A stretch of DNA of 64,000 nucleotides from Leptospira sp. GIMC2001 (GCF_028462125.1 NZ_CP115468.1:1820097-1884096), one strand, 5' to 3'; shown: positions 39,745 through 49,032, numbered from the stretch's first letter. The notes: generated from the letters alone by a model not told the origin. Program-made: numbers and translations.

Positions 39745-40425
39745 CTAACTATTAGACAAAACTAGCTTATTAGCTAAATAAGAATTTTGTTTAATTATAT
39801 ATTCTATGTATTCTTTTGGAACTTCTGGCAATAGAGATTTCAGTACAGAATTTTTACGAAGTAGAGATTCCGTCCATTTTAAAAGCTTTGGAGTGAGAAT
39901 GAACTTCTCGTCGGAATGCAATTCTATAAATCGAAATCTTTGAAGTAGTGGAGCAACAGAGCTGTCTGCGAGCGAGAACTGATTGCCATTGAAAAATAAA
40001 TCATTGTCAGCAATATCTGGCAAAATTTCTTCGAGACGATTGAGTTTGGATAGAATTGATTCTTTGGTTTTATTATATACGGATTCTTCTTTGGTTACTG
40101 CCAGCATATATTGATCAACGAGGATTCCACTTGAGAATTCGATCCATGCTCGATTCTTAGCCTTAAGAAGAGGATCTTGAGGATGAAGTGCAGGCTTATA
40201 GATCTCATCTAAATACTCATTGATTACTGCAGATTCAAATAAAACTTCTCCATTCGTTTGTAGCACGGGAACTTTACCGAGGGGTGAAATTTTGAGAAAC
40301 CAATCTGGCTTATTGCTTAAGTCAATATATTCAATATCAAAATCTACATTCTTCTCTTTGAGCGTGATCACACTTCGTTGGACATAAGGGCATAGTTTGA
40401 AGCTTATTAATTTTGGTTTACTCAT
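39745..40425 (-). CDS. Glutathione S-transferase family protein (omega/SspA-like)
   Basis: This 226-residue protein has a thioredoxin-like N-terminal domain with C12 in LCPYVQRSVITLKEKN, FLKISPLGKVPVLQTNGEVLFESAVINEYLDEI (glutathione-binding cis-Pro and ES), and a helical C-terminal domain. A cysteine at the active site is the omega-class feature, which favours glutathione-dependent reduction over conjugation. It ends 1 base before the BolA gene and is part of the thiol/Fe-S run. Confidence 0.9.
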   Translation of the reverse strand: MSKPKLISFKLCPYVQRSVITLKEKNVDFDIEYIDLSNKPDWFLKISPLGKVPVLQTNGEVLFESAVINEYLDEIYKPALHPQDPLLKAKNRAWIEFSSGILVDQYMLAVTKEESVYNKTKESILSKLNRLEEILPDIADNDLFFNGNQFSLADSSVAPLLQRFRFIELHSDEKFILTPKLLKWTESLLRKNSVLKSLLPEVPKEYIEYIIKQNSYLANKLVLSNS

Positions 40426-40474
40426 AGTAATTCCAACATATAAAAAAATAGATTGATGTCAAACTAATTAAAAT

Positions 40475-40738
40475 CTACTTCAAAATTTGGATTTCTAGAG
40501 CATGCAATCCAGAACTGAATTCATTTGAGAGTAGAGCATTGATCCTTCTGTGGGATTCAAGAAGTGTCAAGTCTTCGAAAGCTTGAGATTTTACTGCAAT
40601 TCGAATATGTGTCTCGTCAGAAGAATCTTGGCCTGCATGACCTCGGTGCTCGTCAGTGAAATCAGTCACTTTGAGTTCTAAAGGATTCAATTCTTGTGTT
40701 AATTTCTGCTCTATGCGAGAGACTCTAGTATCCATCAA
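40475..40738 (-). CDS. BolA-family protein (BolA1-like)
   Basis: This 87-residue protein fits BolA: RVSRIEQKLTQELNPLELKVTDFTDEHRGHAGQDSSDETHIRIAV and then the conserved LLESHRRINALLSNEF with GLHALEIQI. The HAG loop and the invariant HR are present. It is a second BolA in the same run, and it overlaps the ABC permease gene by 4 bases, so it sits in one transcript with an ABC-2 transporter. Confidence 0.9.
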   Translation of the reverse strand: MMDTRVSRIEQKLTQELNPLELKVTDFTDEHRGHAGQDSSDETHIRIAVKSQAFEDLTLLESHRRINALLSNEFSSGLHALEIQILK

Positions 40739-41508
40739 TTTCTAATCCCATAACCACGAATCATTAGTATTACATTTAAAATAAAAAATACAACGCAAAA
40801 TACTAAAATGATTCCGAAGGCAATCCAGATATTGATATCTGTTATTCCAAGAAATCCATATCGAAATGCATTTACCATATAAAGGATCGGGTTTGCCGCA
40901 GACATTGTTTTCCAAAATGGCGGTAACATATCAATCGAATAGAAGACTCCGCCCATATAGGTGAGAGGAGTTAGAATAAAAGTTGGAACCATTGATATAT
41001 CGTCAAAACTTTTGGCAAATAGAGCATTGGTAAAACCACAAAGTGAAAATAAGAAACTTGTAAGTAATACTACGAGAATGATTATCATTATATTGTAAAT
41101 TGGCAATGTAGTAAATAGCAAGGACACAATTGTTACTAAGGTTCCAATGATTAAACCACGAAGAACACCACCTAATGTGAATCCAAAAACTATGATTGCT
41201 GGATGAACTGGGGAGATGATCAATTCTTCAATGTATTTTTGAAATTTTGCCGAATAAAAGGACGAAACCACATTGTTGTATGAATTGGTGATTACGCTCA
41301 TCATCACAAGACCTGGCACTATGAATTGTATATAATCGAATCCACCCATCTCACCTACTCGAGATCCAACCAATCTCCCGAAGATGATAAAATACAATGA
41401 CATTGTGATAACAGGTGGGATTAATGTCTGAATCCAAATTCGTGTCATACGAACATATTCTTTGTTGATGATAGTTTGGAGTGCAATCCAATTGGTTTGA
41501 AAATTCAT
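40735..41508 (-). CDS. ABC-2 type transporter permease (YadH-like)
   Basis: This 257-residue protein has six membrane segments and the ABC-2 pattern: NKEYVRMTRIWIQTLIPPVIT, SRVGEMGGFDYIQFIVPGLVMMSVI, SAKFQKYIEELIISPVHPA, and TYMGGVFYSIDMLPPFW. This wording matches the E. coli YadH group. It overlaps the ATPase gene at the shared base and is coupled to it. Substrate unknown. Confidence 0.9.
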   Translation of the reverse strand: MNFQTNWIALQTIINKEYVRMTRIWIQTLIPPVITMSLYFIIFGRLVGSRVGEMGGFDYIQFIVPGLVMMSVITNSYNNVVSSFYSAKFQKYIEELIISPVHPAIIVFGFTLGGVLRGLIIGTLVTIVSLLFTTLPIYNIMIIILVVLLTSFLFSLCGFTNALFAKSFDDISMVPTFILTPLTYMGGVFYSIDMLPPFWKTMSAANPILYMVNAFRYGFLGITDINIWIAFGIILVFCVVFFILNVILMIRGYGIRN

Positions 41509-42437
41509 TACAGTGATTTCTCCACAAGATTTAAAAATAATTCTTCTAGGCGATTGGATTTGTTTCTCATGCTCAAAACTTCAATATTTGATTGGTCCAG
41601 AACTCTAAACAAGGAATTGAGACTTGTATTTCTTGAAAATGATACATCCAAAGTCTGGTCATCAATCATATGAATTTTCATTCCGGGACATTCTATCTCA
41701 GAACTCACGGGAGCTCTAAGATCCAAAATGATATTTTCTGAATCCAATGACTCAAGAAGTTTTTTCATAGAGGAATTTTGAACAATTTTTCCTCTATCAA
41801 TGATCGCTATATTTTTGCAAAGATTCTCTGCTTCTTCCAGATAGTGGGTTGTTAATATGATTGTTGTTCCTTTTCGGTTTAGATCAATTAGGAAGTCCCA
41901 CATAGACCGCCTGAGTTCTATATCCACACCCGCTGTTGGTTCATCTAAGATCAGAAGTTTTGGCTCATGGACTAGGGCTCTTGCTATCATTAGCCTTCTC
42001 TTCATTCCACCCGAAAGCTTGCCTGCTTGCAGATGTTTCTTGTCACTAAGCCCAAGTACATTCAAATAGTGATCTGCTTTCTCACTTGCAATCTTTCTTG
42101 GAATTCCATAATAACCTGCTTGATTCAAGATAATTTGTTTGATATTTTCGAATATTCCAAAGTTGAATTCTTGCGGAACGATTCCAATCAAAGATTTTGC
42201 TTTTTCTGATTCAGAATTGATATCAACTCCGAACACTTTGACCGTGCCGGACGTTTTGTTTACAAGAGAGGAAATGATTCCAATTGTTGTTGATTTACCT
42301 GCACCATTGGGACCAAGTAGTGCAAAGAAATCTCCTTGAGAGACATTCAGATCAATTCCTTTTAGTGCCTGCATCCCGTTGGAATATGTTTTGGTGAGAG
42401 AATTTATTTCTAAAGCAAGTGTTGTGTTGTCGTTCAT
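41508..42437 (-). CDS. ABC transporter ATP-binding protein (YadG-like)
   Basis: This 309-residue ATPase has Walker A GPNGAGKSTT, VPQEFNFGIFENIKQIIL at the Q-loop (the YadG wording), LSGGMKRRLMIARAL, LLILDEPTAGVDIELRR and TTHYLEEAENL. The extra C-terminal 90 residues follow the YadG plan. With the permease downstream it should form an exporter of unknown substrate. It is the first gene of a run that continues into bolA. Confidence 0.9.
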   Translation of the reverse strand: MNDNTTLALEINSLTKTYSNGMQALKGIDLNVSQGDFFALLGPNGAGKSTTIGIISSLVNKTSGTVKVFGVDINSESEKAKSLIGIVPQEFNFGIFENIKQIILNQAGYYGIPRKIASEKADHYLNVLGLSDKKHLQAGKLSGGMKRRLMIARALVHEPKLLILDEPTAGVDIELRRSMWDFLIDLNRKGTTIILTTHYLEEAENLCKNIAIIDRGKIVQNSSMKKLLESLDSENIILDLRAPVSSEIECPGMKIHMIDDQTLDVSFSRNTSLNSLFRVLDQSNIEVLSMRNKSNRLEELFLNLVEKSL

Positions 42438-42511
42438 GTTATGTAATTTATTCTATTCTGATTTGATTTGATTTGATTATAAGTTAGAGTATTCTATTCT
42501 ATTAAGGTTTA

Positions 42512-43576
42512 TTAATTCTTATCAATATTATTGGTATTTAATGTCGGATAGTTCCGTTTTTTCAAACGTGATTTGGTAAAAGGTACAAGCGAACTGGATT
42601 TTTTGGCTTTTCTACGAAAATCTTTTTGCAATTCTTCAGGCAATTGAAGAATATCTCTGCAATCTGTACTGCAGCATCCATTGAGTTCTGAATTGCAAGA
42701 ATCGCAAATTAGCATTAGAACATGGCATCCAAGATTTTTGCAATTTGTATGAGTGTCACAAGACGCGTTGCAAATATGGCAATGTCCTAGAACTTCATCT
42801 GTTATTTTCTCACCCAATCTCTCATCGAAAACAAAATTCTTACCATGGAACTTAGAAGTTAAATTCTTCTGCTTGATTTCTTGTGCATAAGATATAATTC
42901 CACCGCGCAATTGAAAGACATTATTGTATCCATGATGCTTGATAAAAGCAGATGCTTTCTCACAGCGAATTCCACCTGTGCAATACAGAAGAATTTGTTT
43001 ATCTTTGTGATTTTCAAGAATTTCTAAAACTTCTGGTAATTCATCTCGAAATGTTTCTGCATCAGGCAAAATTGCCTTCTCAAAATGTCCCACTTCCGAT
43101 TCATAACGATTGCGCATATCAATACATATCGTATTCGAATCTTCTAATTTACGATTGAACTCTTCTGCATTCAGATGGGTTCCAACATTTGTAACATCGA
43201 AACTATCATCTTCAAGTCCATCGGCAACAATTTTGTTTCGCACCTTGACAATCAATTTCAAGAAAGCCTCTTTTTTACTTTCTACTGCAATGTTTAGATA
43301 CATATTCTCGAAATAAGAAATTGATTCCAAAATAGCTTTGAAGTTCTCCATTTGAAAATCAGGAATACTGATCTGAGCATTGATTCCTTCACGAGCAAGA
43401 TAGATTCGACCAAGAACATTGATTTTGGATAATTCCGCAAACATCGAATCTCGGAGTGTTTGCGGATCCAAAATATTTGCATAACGATAGAACGACAAAT
43501 TGATTCGTTCAAAATTTTCTTTCTCTATTCTATCTCGAAGAGTTTTTGTATCGTATATATTAACTTTTCTTGCCAT
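42512..43576 (-). CDS. trhO: tRNA uridine-34 hydroxylase (rhodanese-like, TrhO)
   Basis: With ATG 43576 (GAGGA 8 bases upstream) the protein has 354 residues. It has the TrhO N-terminal domain (NLSFYRYANI, GRIYLAREGINAQIS) and a rhodanese domain with catalytic Cys in LLYCTGGIRCEKASAFIKHHG. The C-terminal region is Cys-rich (CHICNASCDTHTNCKNLGCH), a zinc-finger-like part found in this family. It makes 5-hydroxyuridine at the tRNA wobble position. A TTG 15 bases upstream is the longer option. Confidence 0.92.
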   Translation of the reverse strand: MARKVNIYDTKTLRDRIEKENFERINLSFYRYANILDPQTLRDSMFAELSKINVLGRIYLAREGINAQISIPDFQMENFKAILESISYFENMYLNIAVESKKEAFLKLIVKVRNKIVADGLEDDSFDVTNVGTHLNAEEFNRKLEDSNTICIDMRNRYESEVGHFEKAILPDAETFRDELPEVLEILENHKDKQILLYCTGGIRCEKASAFIKHHGYNNVFQLRGGIISYAQEIKQKNLTSKFHGKNFVFDERLGEKITDEVLGHCHICNASCDTHTNCKNLGCHVLMLICDSCNSELNGCCSTDCRDILQLPEELQKDFRRKAKKSSSLVPFTKSRLKKRNYPTLNTNNIDKN

Positions 43577-43612
43577 TTTATAAATCCTCAAGCATTAGAA
43601 ATTTGAACTATT

Positions 43613-44983
43613 CTAAGCAAGTAAATCCCGCGCTTTACGAAATGCATTTCTTGCAATTTCTGGAAGGGCAGGATGAATATAGATCATATTCAGATAATCT
43701 TCTATAGTCGAGCCCATTGTCATTCCAAAAATCATAAGATGTATTAGATTGGACGCTTCATCTCCAATGATATGGGTTCCGAGTAACTTTCTGGTTTTAC
43801 GATCTACCAATATTTTTACAAAACCAACTTCTGGAAGTCTTGCCATACCAGTAGCAGATCCAGAATAATTGTGAATTACCGAGAGATAATCGAATCCACC
43901 GTTTCGACATTCTTCTTCTGTTAAGCCCACATTTGCAATTTCTGGATAAGTAAATATAGCACTGGGCATAGGAGGATAGTGAATCGGTTGCTGTTTTTCT
44001 TTTTTATACAAATTGTCAAAAAGATATTCACCTTCAAAATTCACCGAATGTCGGAAGAAATATCTCCCGATTACATCTCCCAATGCAAAGATATTTTTCT
44101 GAGTGGTTTCAAGATAAGAATTGGTTTCAATATAACCAGAACGATCTAATGTGATTTTTGTATTCTCAAGTCCGAGATCATCTGTATTGGGTCTAATCCC
44201 AGTTGCAATCAATAGTGCATCAGCTTCAAGGATTGTATCATTATCATCTGTTAGTTGAATCTTGAAGATTCCATCTTTATATTCAACTTCTTGAATATTA
44301 GTGTTCTCATAAAAATTTACTGTATTCGATGCATGTTTACAAAAAGCTTCTCGAATATCATGATCTACTTCGCCAAGAACTCTAGATCTCGCTATAAAAT
44401 CTACTTTGCTTCCAAATGCTGCATATGCCATACCCAATTCCAAGGCAATAAAACCAGCACCAAGTACAACAAGCCTTTTGGGAATTGTCTCAGATCGCAA
44501 TGCTTCACGACTAGTCCAATAGGGAGTTTTATCTAGACCTTTGATATGGGGAATCATCGGTCTGCAACCAACCGCAAGAAAAATACGATCACCCGTAATA
44601 ATCTCACCTCCTACTGAAATTTCTTTTTCTCCTATAAATTTAGCTCTATGCGGATAGAAATCTATATTGGGATGCTTATCATAAACAGGAGGAATACTTG
44701 CTGATTCAGAATCTACTGTATTGGAAATTCTTTGAATCATTGATTGAAAATCAATATTCCATTTATCTGATTTTTGTATATTCAATCTTGATAAATCTTT
44801 GGTTAGATGGATGATATCGGCTGGATAAATTAACATTTTGGACGGAATGCAACCTCGGTTTAAACAAGTGCCACCTGGTGATTCCATCTCAGCAATAGCA
44901 ACTTTTCGTCCTAGATCGGCAACGGGTCGAACCAATTTTGTTCCGCCACCCGAACCAATCACAATTGTATCATAATGTTTCAT
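43613..44983 (-). CDS. Pyridine nucleotide-disulfide oxidoreductase (glutathione-reductase-like flavoprotein)
   Basis: This 456-residue protein has FAD-binding start DTIVIGSGGGTKLV, redox cysteines C40 and C45 in GGTCLNRGCIPSKM, a NAD(P)-binding stretch VVLGAGFIALELGMAYAAFGS, FALGDVIGRYFFRHSV, and the C-terminal HPALPEIARNAF with the base His-Glu. Overall it resembles dihydrolipoamide dehydrogenase and mycothione reductase. In this thiol-rich cluster it could reduce glutathione disulfide, but the sequence alone does not decide the substrate. It overlaps the endA gene by 4 bases. Confidence 0.82.
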   Translation of the reverse strand: MKHYDTIVIGSGGGTKLVRPVADLGRKVAIAEMESPGGTCLNRGCIPSKMLIYPADIIHLTKDLSRLNIQKSDKWNIDFQSMIQRISNTVDSESASIPPVYDKHPNIDFYPHRAKFIGEKEISVGGEIITGDRIFLAVGCRPMIPHIKGLDKTPYWTSREALRSETIPKRLVVLGAGFIALELGMAYAAFGSKVDFIARSRVLGEVDHDIREAFCKHASNTVNFYENTNIQEVEYKDGIFKIQLTDDNDTILEADALLIATGIRPNTDDLGLENTKITLDRSGYIETNSYLETTQKNIFALGDVIGRYFFRHSVNFEGEYLFDNLYKKEKQQPIHYPPMPSAIFTYPEIANVGLTEEECRNGGFDYLSVIHNYSGSATGMARLPEVGFVKILVDRKTRKLLGTHIIGDEASNLIHLMIFGMTMGSTIEDYLNMIYIHPALPEIARNAFRKARDLLA

Positions 44984-45918
44984 TGAATAAAAGGATTTCT
45001 GTTGCCTTGTATTTTTTCAATGAACAAATTGCGAGATCTTTCCCAATCATCTGGTGGATCCATCAAATTCCATTCAATTAATAATTTCTTGTAGTTTGAT
45101 TGAATTTTTACTCCGTACTGCTTTTCCATATAAAAGTAAGTTCTTGCTATATCTCCTCGAATCTCTTCTCTCGGTTCGGCAATTTTTTTACGGAAATCTA
45201 CTTCAAAATCACAAGATCCGTACTTACGAATTTCACCAGGTATGATTCCAAAATCAAAATTACCTCGATCATTATTGATTTCTCCGGGAACCGGACGAAG
45301 ATTGTGCATATCTCCTTCCATTTGATTGAAGGCAGGATCGGTTTTAACACAGCATTTTCTTCCACGAAGGTTTCTTCCATTCACTTGACAATTGGTTTTG
45401 GTCCAACAAGCGAGTTGTGAGCCAAAATGTCCAGCAGCAACAATATGTTCCCATTCAATTCTACGCGAACGATTGGGATCTTTTCTTGTTGCTATTCTGC
45501 AATCATCAGTCACAGACAAAATGCTATAACCATCTTTAAATATTCGCTGCATTCCGCATCCGCAGTAAAAATCTATGGGATGATTTTTATAAATTTTTCT
45601 CAGTTCAATTTTTGCCGCACGAAAATTGAATTTGTTTTTCGAAGGAATTTGCTCAGCAAAAATAGACTCTGCTGGAATTGTAATGTTCCTATCTGATTCA
45701 ATCGGTTTCGAATCACTATGATCTGTATCAAGAAAAGAGGCAGAGGAAACTTGGTTAGAATTTTTCTTAGGTGAAACATTTCTTGTCGGAAGACAAGATA
45801 CTAAATACAAAATCGATACCAATGTCAGAAATCCCAAAAGAGTCGATATCCAATCCTCCGATTTCGTTCTCGATTGAGAATCGGCTGTATTCAACTCGAC
45901 TAAATAATTATTTATCAT
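44980..45918 (-). CDS. Endonuclease I family nuclease, membrane- or lipid-anchored
   Basis: This 312-residue protein has the EndA catalytic motif RRIEWEHIVAAGHFG followed by DMHNLRPVPGEINNDRGNFDFG. These are the His/Asn and Asp/Arg residues of the His-Me finger type. Cysteines in CGCG, CWTKTNC and CCVK suggest disulfides. The N-terminus has about 22 residues before a hydrophobic segment ending in YLVSCLP, which is either a lipobox or an anchor. It should degrade DNA outside the cytoplasm. It overlaps the flavoprotein gene by 4 bases. Confidence 0.88.
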   Translation of the reverse strand: MINNYLVELNTADSQSRTKSEDWISTLLGFLTLVSILYLVSCLPTRNVSPKKNSNQVSSASFLDTDHSDSKPIESDRNITIPAESIFAEQIPSKNKFNFRAAKIELRKIYKNHPIDFYCGCGMQRIFKDGYSILSVTDDCRIATRKDPNRSRRIEWEHIVAAGHFGSQLACWTKTNCQVNGRNLRGRKCCVKTDPAFNQMEGDMHNLRPVPGEINNDRGNFDFGIIPGEIRKYGSCDFEVDFRKKIAEPREEIRGDIARTYFYMEKQYGVKIQSNYKKLLIEWNLMDPPDDWERSRNLFIEKIQGNRNPFIQ

Positions 45919-46078
45919 TCGATTTGGTATTAAATTATTGGAAACGATTGAATTGTACCTCCAGTAGAAAAAAGAAAATCCAAAATATTATTTGTAAATT
46001 TAAAAAATCTTTCTATATACGAATTATTAAATGTCATTGAGGGCTAAACTGCTAAGATTTAGTTCTTATCTCAATTCT

Positions 46079-46471
46079 TTAGACGAATACTGGAGTAACC
46101 ATAAGTCCAAGAATGCATAGGAAACCAAAAAACCACGTTATTGATCGGATTCTAGGTAAGTCCATAATATAGAATATAGAATAGAACAATCTGGATATAA
46201 GAAAGGCAATTGCAAGTAGATTGAAAACATCGATTGGAGTCTTGCCCAACATAGAAATGATCACGGAAATTCCGAACGCTGGAAATATTTCCATGGAATT
46301 CAGATGGTTATTTAGAGCTCTTTTGCCCCAGCCAGTCAATCTAGATTGTTGAGATCTGGGATCGGAATTATCATAGAATTTGTCCAAATTTCTCATTGCG
46401 ATTGCAACAGGAATTTTGGTAGCATAAGTAAAACAAAAAGCGATAGCAATAAAAATAAATGCTGTAGTCAT
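46079..46471 (-). CDS. MAPEG-family membrane protein
   Basis: This 130-residue protein has four hydrophobic segments and the MAPEG (membrane-associated eicosanoid and glutathione metabolism) pattern: a hydrophilic loop RNLDKFYDNSDPR, then LTGWGKRALNNHLNSMEIFPAF and SRLFYSIFYIMDLPRIRS. Bacterial members often bind glutathione. Its position between glyoxalase II and the thiol genes fits that, but the reaction is unknown. Confidence 0.85.
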   Translation of the reverse strand: MTTAFIFIAIAFCFTYATKIPVAIAMRNLDKFYDNSDPRSQQSRLTGWGKRALNNHLNSMEIFPAFGISVIISMLGKTPIDVFNLLAIAFLISRLFYSIFYIMDLPRIRSITWFFGFLCILGLMVTPVFV

Positions 46472-46514
46472 AGTAGAATCATTTATAAAAGTTCTCTATC
46501 AGTCAAGTGTTAGA

Positions 46515-47300
46515 TTACCAATTGTCTCTAAGTTTTCGCAATTGTAAGAAAATTTCTTTTTCGGACAATATCAGTTCTGAATCATTCAAAGAAGATCTCA
46601 TCCTTTTATTGCTCAGCTGAAAGAAAAGATTCAATTGCTTTTCTAGACCTAGATTCGATAAAAGAAATCTATTTTGTTTCTTGAGATTGACTACTTCATC
46701 CAAAATATCTAAAGCCAATTGGTTTGCAGGATCTATGGACAAGGTAAATCGTAAATTGTTTTCGAAATAGTCATGTCCAGGATACAATATGACATCATCT
46801 GGTAGTGGATTGTAATAATTTCGAACTGTATTGTACAAAGTCTCTGGATCGCCTCCTCTTGAACAATTTCCGACACTTGCATTAAATAGGCTATCTCCCG
46901 TTAGAGTGAATAGGATTTTATCATTCACGATTCCGAGAATTGTTATATGACTAAATGTATGACCCGGTGTATCCAAAATCTTAAGGTAACCATGACCAAA
47001 GAAAATCACTTCATTCGCATTTAAGCTACGAATTGAGTTTGGAATTTTAGATCTTGCAAATGGATGAGTCCATATTCCTTCCTTAGTATATTCAAATAAT
47101 CCTTTATTGCCACAGATGTGGTCATTGTGTTCATGTGTATTGATAATTGCATGAAGACTAAGATTATTCGATTCGAGGTAACCCAGAATCTGTTCTGGGA
47201 AATGGGGATCGATGCAAATCGCGAGCTTGCTTTTTGCATCAATGATTAAATATGTAAAGTTACGAAGGGAAGAATTGGTATATAACTGGACAACATCCAT
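46515..47300 (-). CDS. gloB: Hydroxyacylglutathione hydrolase (glyoxalase II)
   Basis: This 261-residue MBL-fold protein has the metal motif THEHNDH (H56, H58, D60, H61; the family's usual first motif is THHHxDH), then LDTPGHTFSH, LTGDSLFNASVGNCSRG and ILYPGHDYFENNLRF. These match the GloB plan, which frees glutathione and D-lactate from S-lactoylglutathione. It lies near glutathione synthesis genes. Confidence 0.9.
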   Translation of the reverse strand: MDVVQLYTNSSLRNFTYLIIDAKSKLAICIDPHFPEQILGYLESNNLSLHAIINTHEHNDHICGNKGLFEYTKEGIWTHPFARSKIPNSIRSLNANEVIFFGHGYLKILDTPGHTFSHITILGIVNDKILFTLTGDSLFNASVGNCSRGGDPETLYNTVRNYYNPLPDDVILYPGHDYFENNLRFTLSIDPANQLALDILDEVVNLKKQNRFLLSNLGLEKQLNLFFQLSNKRMRSSLNDSELILSEKEIFLQLRKLRDNW

Positions 47301-47306
47301 TCATTC

Positions 47307-47537
47307 TTAGGTTAGGAATTTTGGTTTGTATCCTGATTCCATCAATTTTTTGGTTAGGATTAGAGATTCCTTTTCCAATTTGGAAATTTTCTTTTTCATG
47401 AGATTGATTTCAGATTGCAAAGATTGGTTTTGTTTAACCAAATCTTTCACGTCTATTGTAGAACTACTTTTAATTGTTTTGGTTTTTTTAGCTTTTGCGA
47501 TTTGTTTATTAACTTTTTTCTTAACTGGTTTTTTCAT
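47307..47537 (-). CDS. Small Lys-rich coiled-coil protein
   Basis: From ATG 47537 the protein has 76 residues: a Lys/Ala/Thr-rich N-terminus (KKPVKKKVNKQIAKAKKTK), a Ser/Thr spacer, and a heptad-like coiled coil (about residues 32-62, VKQNQSLQSEINLMKKKISK). Its size and basic tail suggest a DNA- or RNA-associated protein, but no family is recognised. A longer start at 47564 would overlap the phosphatase gene. Gap to gloB is 6 bases. Confidence 0.6.
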   Translation of the reverse strand: MKKPVKKKVNKQIAKAKKTKTIKSSSTIDVKDLVKQNQSLQSEINLMKKKISKLEKESLILTKKLMESGYKPKFLT

Positions 47538-47550
47538 GATAAAATGTCCA

Positions 47551-48147
47551 TTAGAAACTTTCATTCCATGATTGAAACATTGTAAAGTCTTTTTCTATTT
47601 GAAAACGAGAAGCGGATAGATAGTCTAGAACCATCCGAAAACTCACATCCAGAGACGCGTTCAAAACTTGGCTTGCGATGGAACGAATCACACCTGCATG
47701 AGAAACTATTAAAACTCGATCTAGATTCTCCGAATGGATAGCATGAATGGTTTTTGCGATGCGATCTTGAAAGTCAGGTATGGCTTCTCCTTCGGGTGCG
47801 GGTTCATTGGGAAAGTTATTTAGAAAGGAAGAATACAATTCTTTATCATCTTCATCGACTGCAAGGTCAGAATGTGATTTAGACTCCCATCTTCCAAAGG
47901 AAATTTCTCTCAGCTCTTGTTTGAATATGAGCGGAATCGTTGGATCTAAATGAGATTTAATTGCTTCAGCCATTTCTGAACATCGAAGCAAATCCGATGA
48001 TACAATAAGTTCTGGATCAAAAAGTTTTACTTTCTCGATGAAGCTATCCGATGGGGAAAAGGCTATCGATCTCGGATCCATCTGTCCGAGGAAGCGTCCA
48101 TTCCAAATCTCGGGAAGTGGAGGGTGACGAAGACATAGAAGGTTCAA
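47551..48147 (-). CDS. cobC: Histidine phosphatase, CobC-like (alpha-ribazole phosphatase)
   Basis: This 198-residue protein belongs to the histidine phosphatase superfamily: R7-H8 in LLCLRHPPLPEIW, IVSSDLLRCSEMAEAI, LREISFGRWE, EGEAIPDFQDRI and SHAGVIRSIAS with the second His. The usual RHGxT reads RHPPLP. It overlaps cobS by 4 bases, which supports the CobC role in the lower cobalamin loop. The symbol rests on this context. Confidence 0.82.
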   Translation of the reverse strand: MNLLCLRHPPLPEIWNGRFLGQMDPRSIAFSPSDSFIEKVKLFDPELIVSSDLLRCSEMAEAIKSHLDPTIPLIFKQELREISFGRWESKSHSDLAVDEDDKELYSSFLNNFPNEPAPEGEAIPDFQDRIAKTIHAIHSENLDRVLIVSHAGVIRSIASQVLNASLDVSFRMVLDYLSASRFQIEKDFTMFQSWNESF

Positions 48148-48980
48148 AATGGACTGCCATTGGATTTAAAATATATATCAATAAAAAATGCAAAATATAC
48201 AAGAATCTCCATAACCTGATTTACAGCTCCGAGAGTATCTCCCGTATAACCTCGAATTTGCGATTTTAGATAAAAATGTGCGCAAAATAGCAAGAGTATA
48301 AAAAAACTAAACAGCAGAAACCAAATAACAGGAGAATATCCAAGAAACATGGAAACGATTATCCAACCAATCGCAGAGGAAAATAATGCCTTCGGAAGAC
48401 TGACATCAAGAGCCATAGGTTTGTCCAGATTTCTATTGCCGACGTAAGGAAGAGTATAGTTGAGTGGAATTATAACAGTTCTTGCTAGCACATGAGCAAC
48501 CAAGATTGCAATCCAACCATTCGATCTATCGAGAGATGACAAAAGTAGGAATTTGAAACCCATAAGAAAAATCAATCCCATAGTTCCATATGTTCCAAGT
48601 CTTGAGTCCTTCATTATCTCAAGCTTTCGCTCTACATTAAAACTCCCACCAAGTCCATCACAAGTATCAGCAAAACCATCTTCATGAAAAGAACCTGTGA
48701 TGAGGATTCCTGCACCTAATGCAAACCAGACAACTAGCAGATTTCCAAAAAATGTAAAGCTAAAATAGTAAAGAGAGGCAAGGATTCCACCTACAATCAA
48801 GCCAACAAGAGGAGAGTAGTGGTGGCAAGTCCTTAGCAGATTGGGATGGTAGCGATGGGGAAGTGCCGGAATTCTAGTAAGAAACATCAAGCAGGCAGCA
48901 AACCTTCCGTATTCTCTGGCAAAAAAGTTTTTAGGCAACCAGTTATCATCTTCTAAATTATCAATATTTTTTGAATTCAT
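48144..48980 (-). CDS. cobS: Adenosylcobinamide-GDP ribazoletransferase
   Basis: This 278-residue membrane protein joins GDP-cobinamide to alpha-ribazole in cobalamin assembly. It has the family start AACLMFLTRIPALPHRYHPN and the signature GSFHEDGFADTCDGLGGSFN with the metal-binding Asp cluster, then MKDSRLGTYGTMGLIFLM. About six membrane segments follow. It overlaps cobC by 4 bases. No B12 riboswitch was recognised upstream, in the 50 bases after serA. Confidence 0.93.
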   Translation of the reverse strand: MNSKNIDNLEDDNWLPKNFFAREYGRFAACLMFLTRIPALPHRYHPNLLRTCHHYSPLVGLIVGGILASLYYFSFTFFGNLLVVWFALGAGILITGSFHEDGFADTCDGLGGSFNVERKLEIMKDSRLGTYGTMGLIFLMGFKFLLLSSLDRSNGWIAILVAHVLARTVIIPLNYTLPYVGNRNLDKPMALDVSLPKALFSSAIGWIIVSMFLGYSPVIWFLLFSFFILLLFCAHFYLKSQIRGYTGDTLGAVNQVMEILVYFAFFIDIYFKSNGSPF

Positions 48981-49032
48981 ATTTTCATCTAGGATAGTAG
49001 AATACTATAGCAGCTCCGACAAGACCAACGTA

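Noticed and set aside
48981..49032. Possible B12 riboswitch before cobS
   Set aside because: The gap is too short for the fold and no B12-box-like text was seen.
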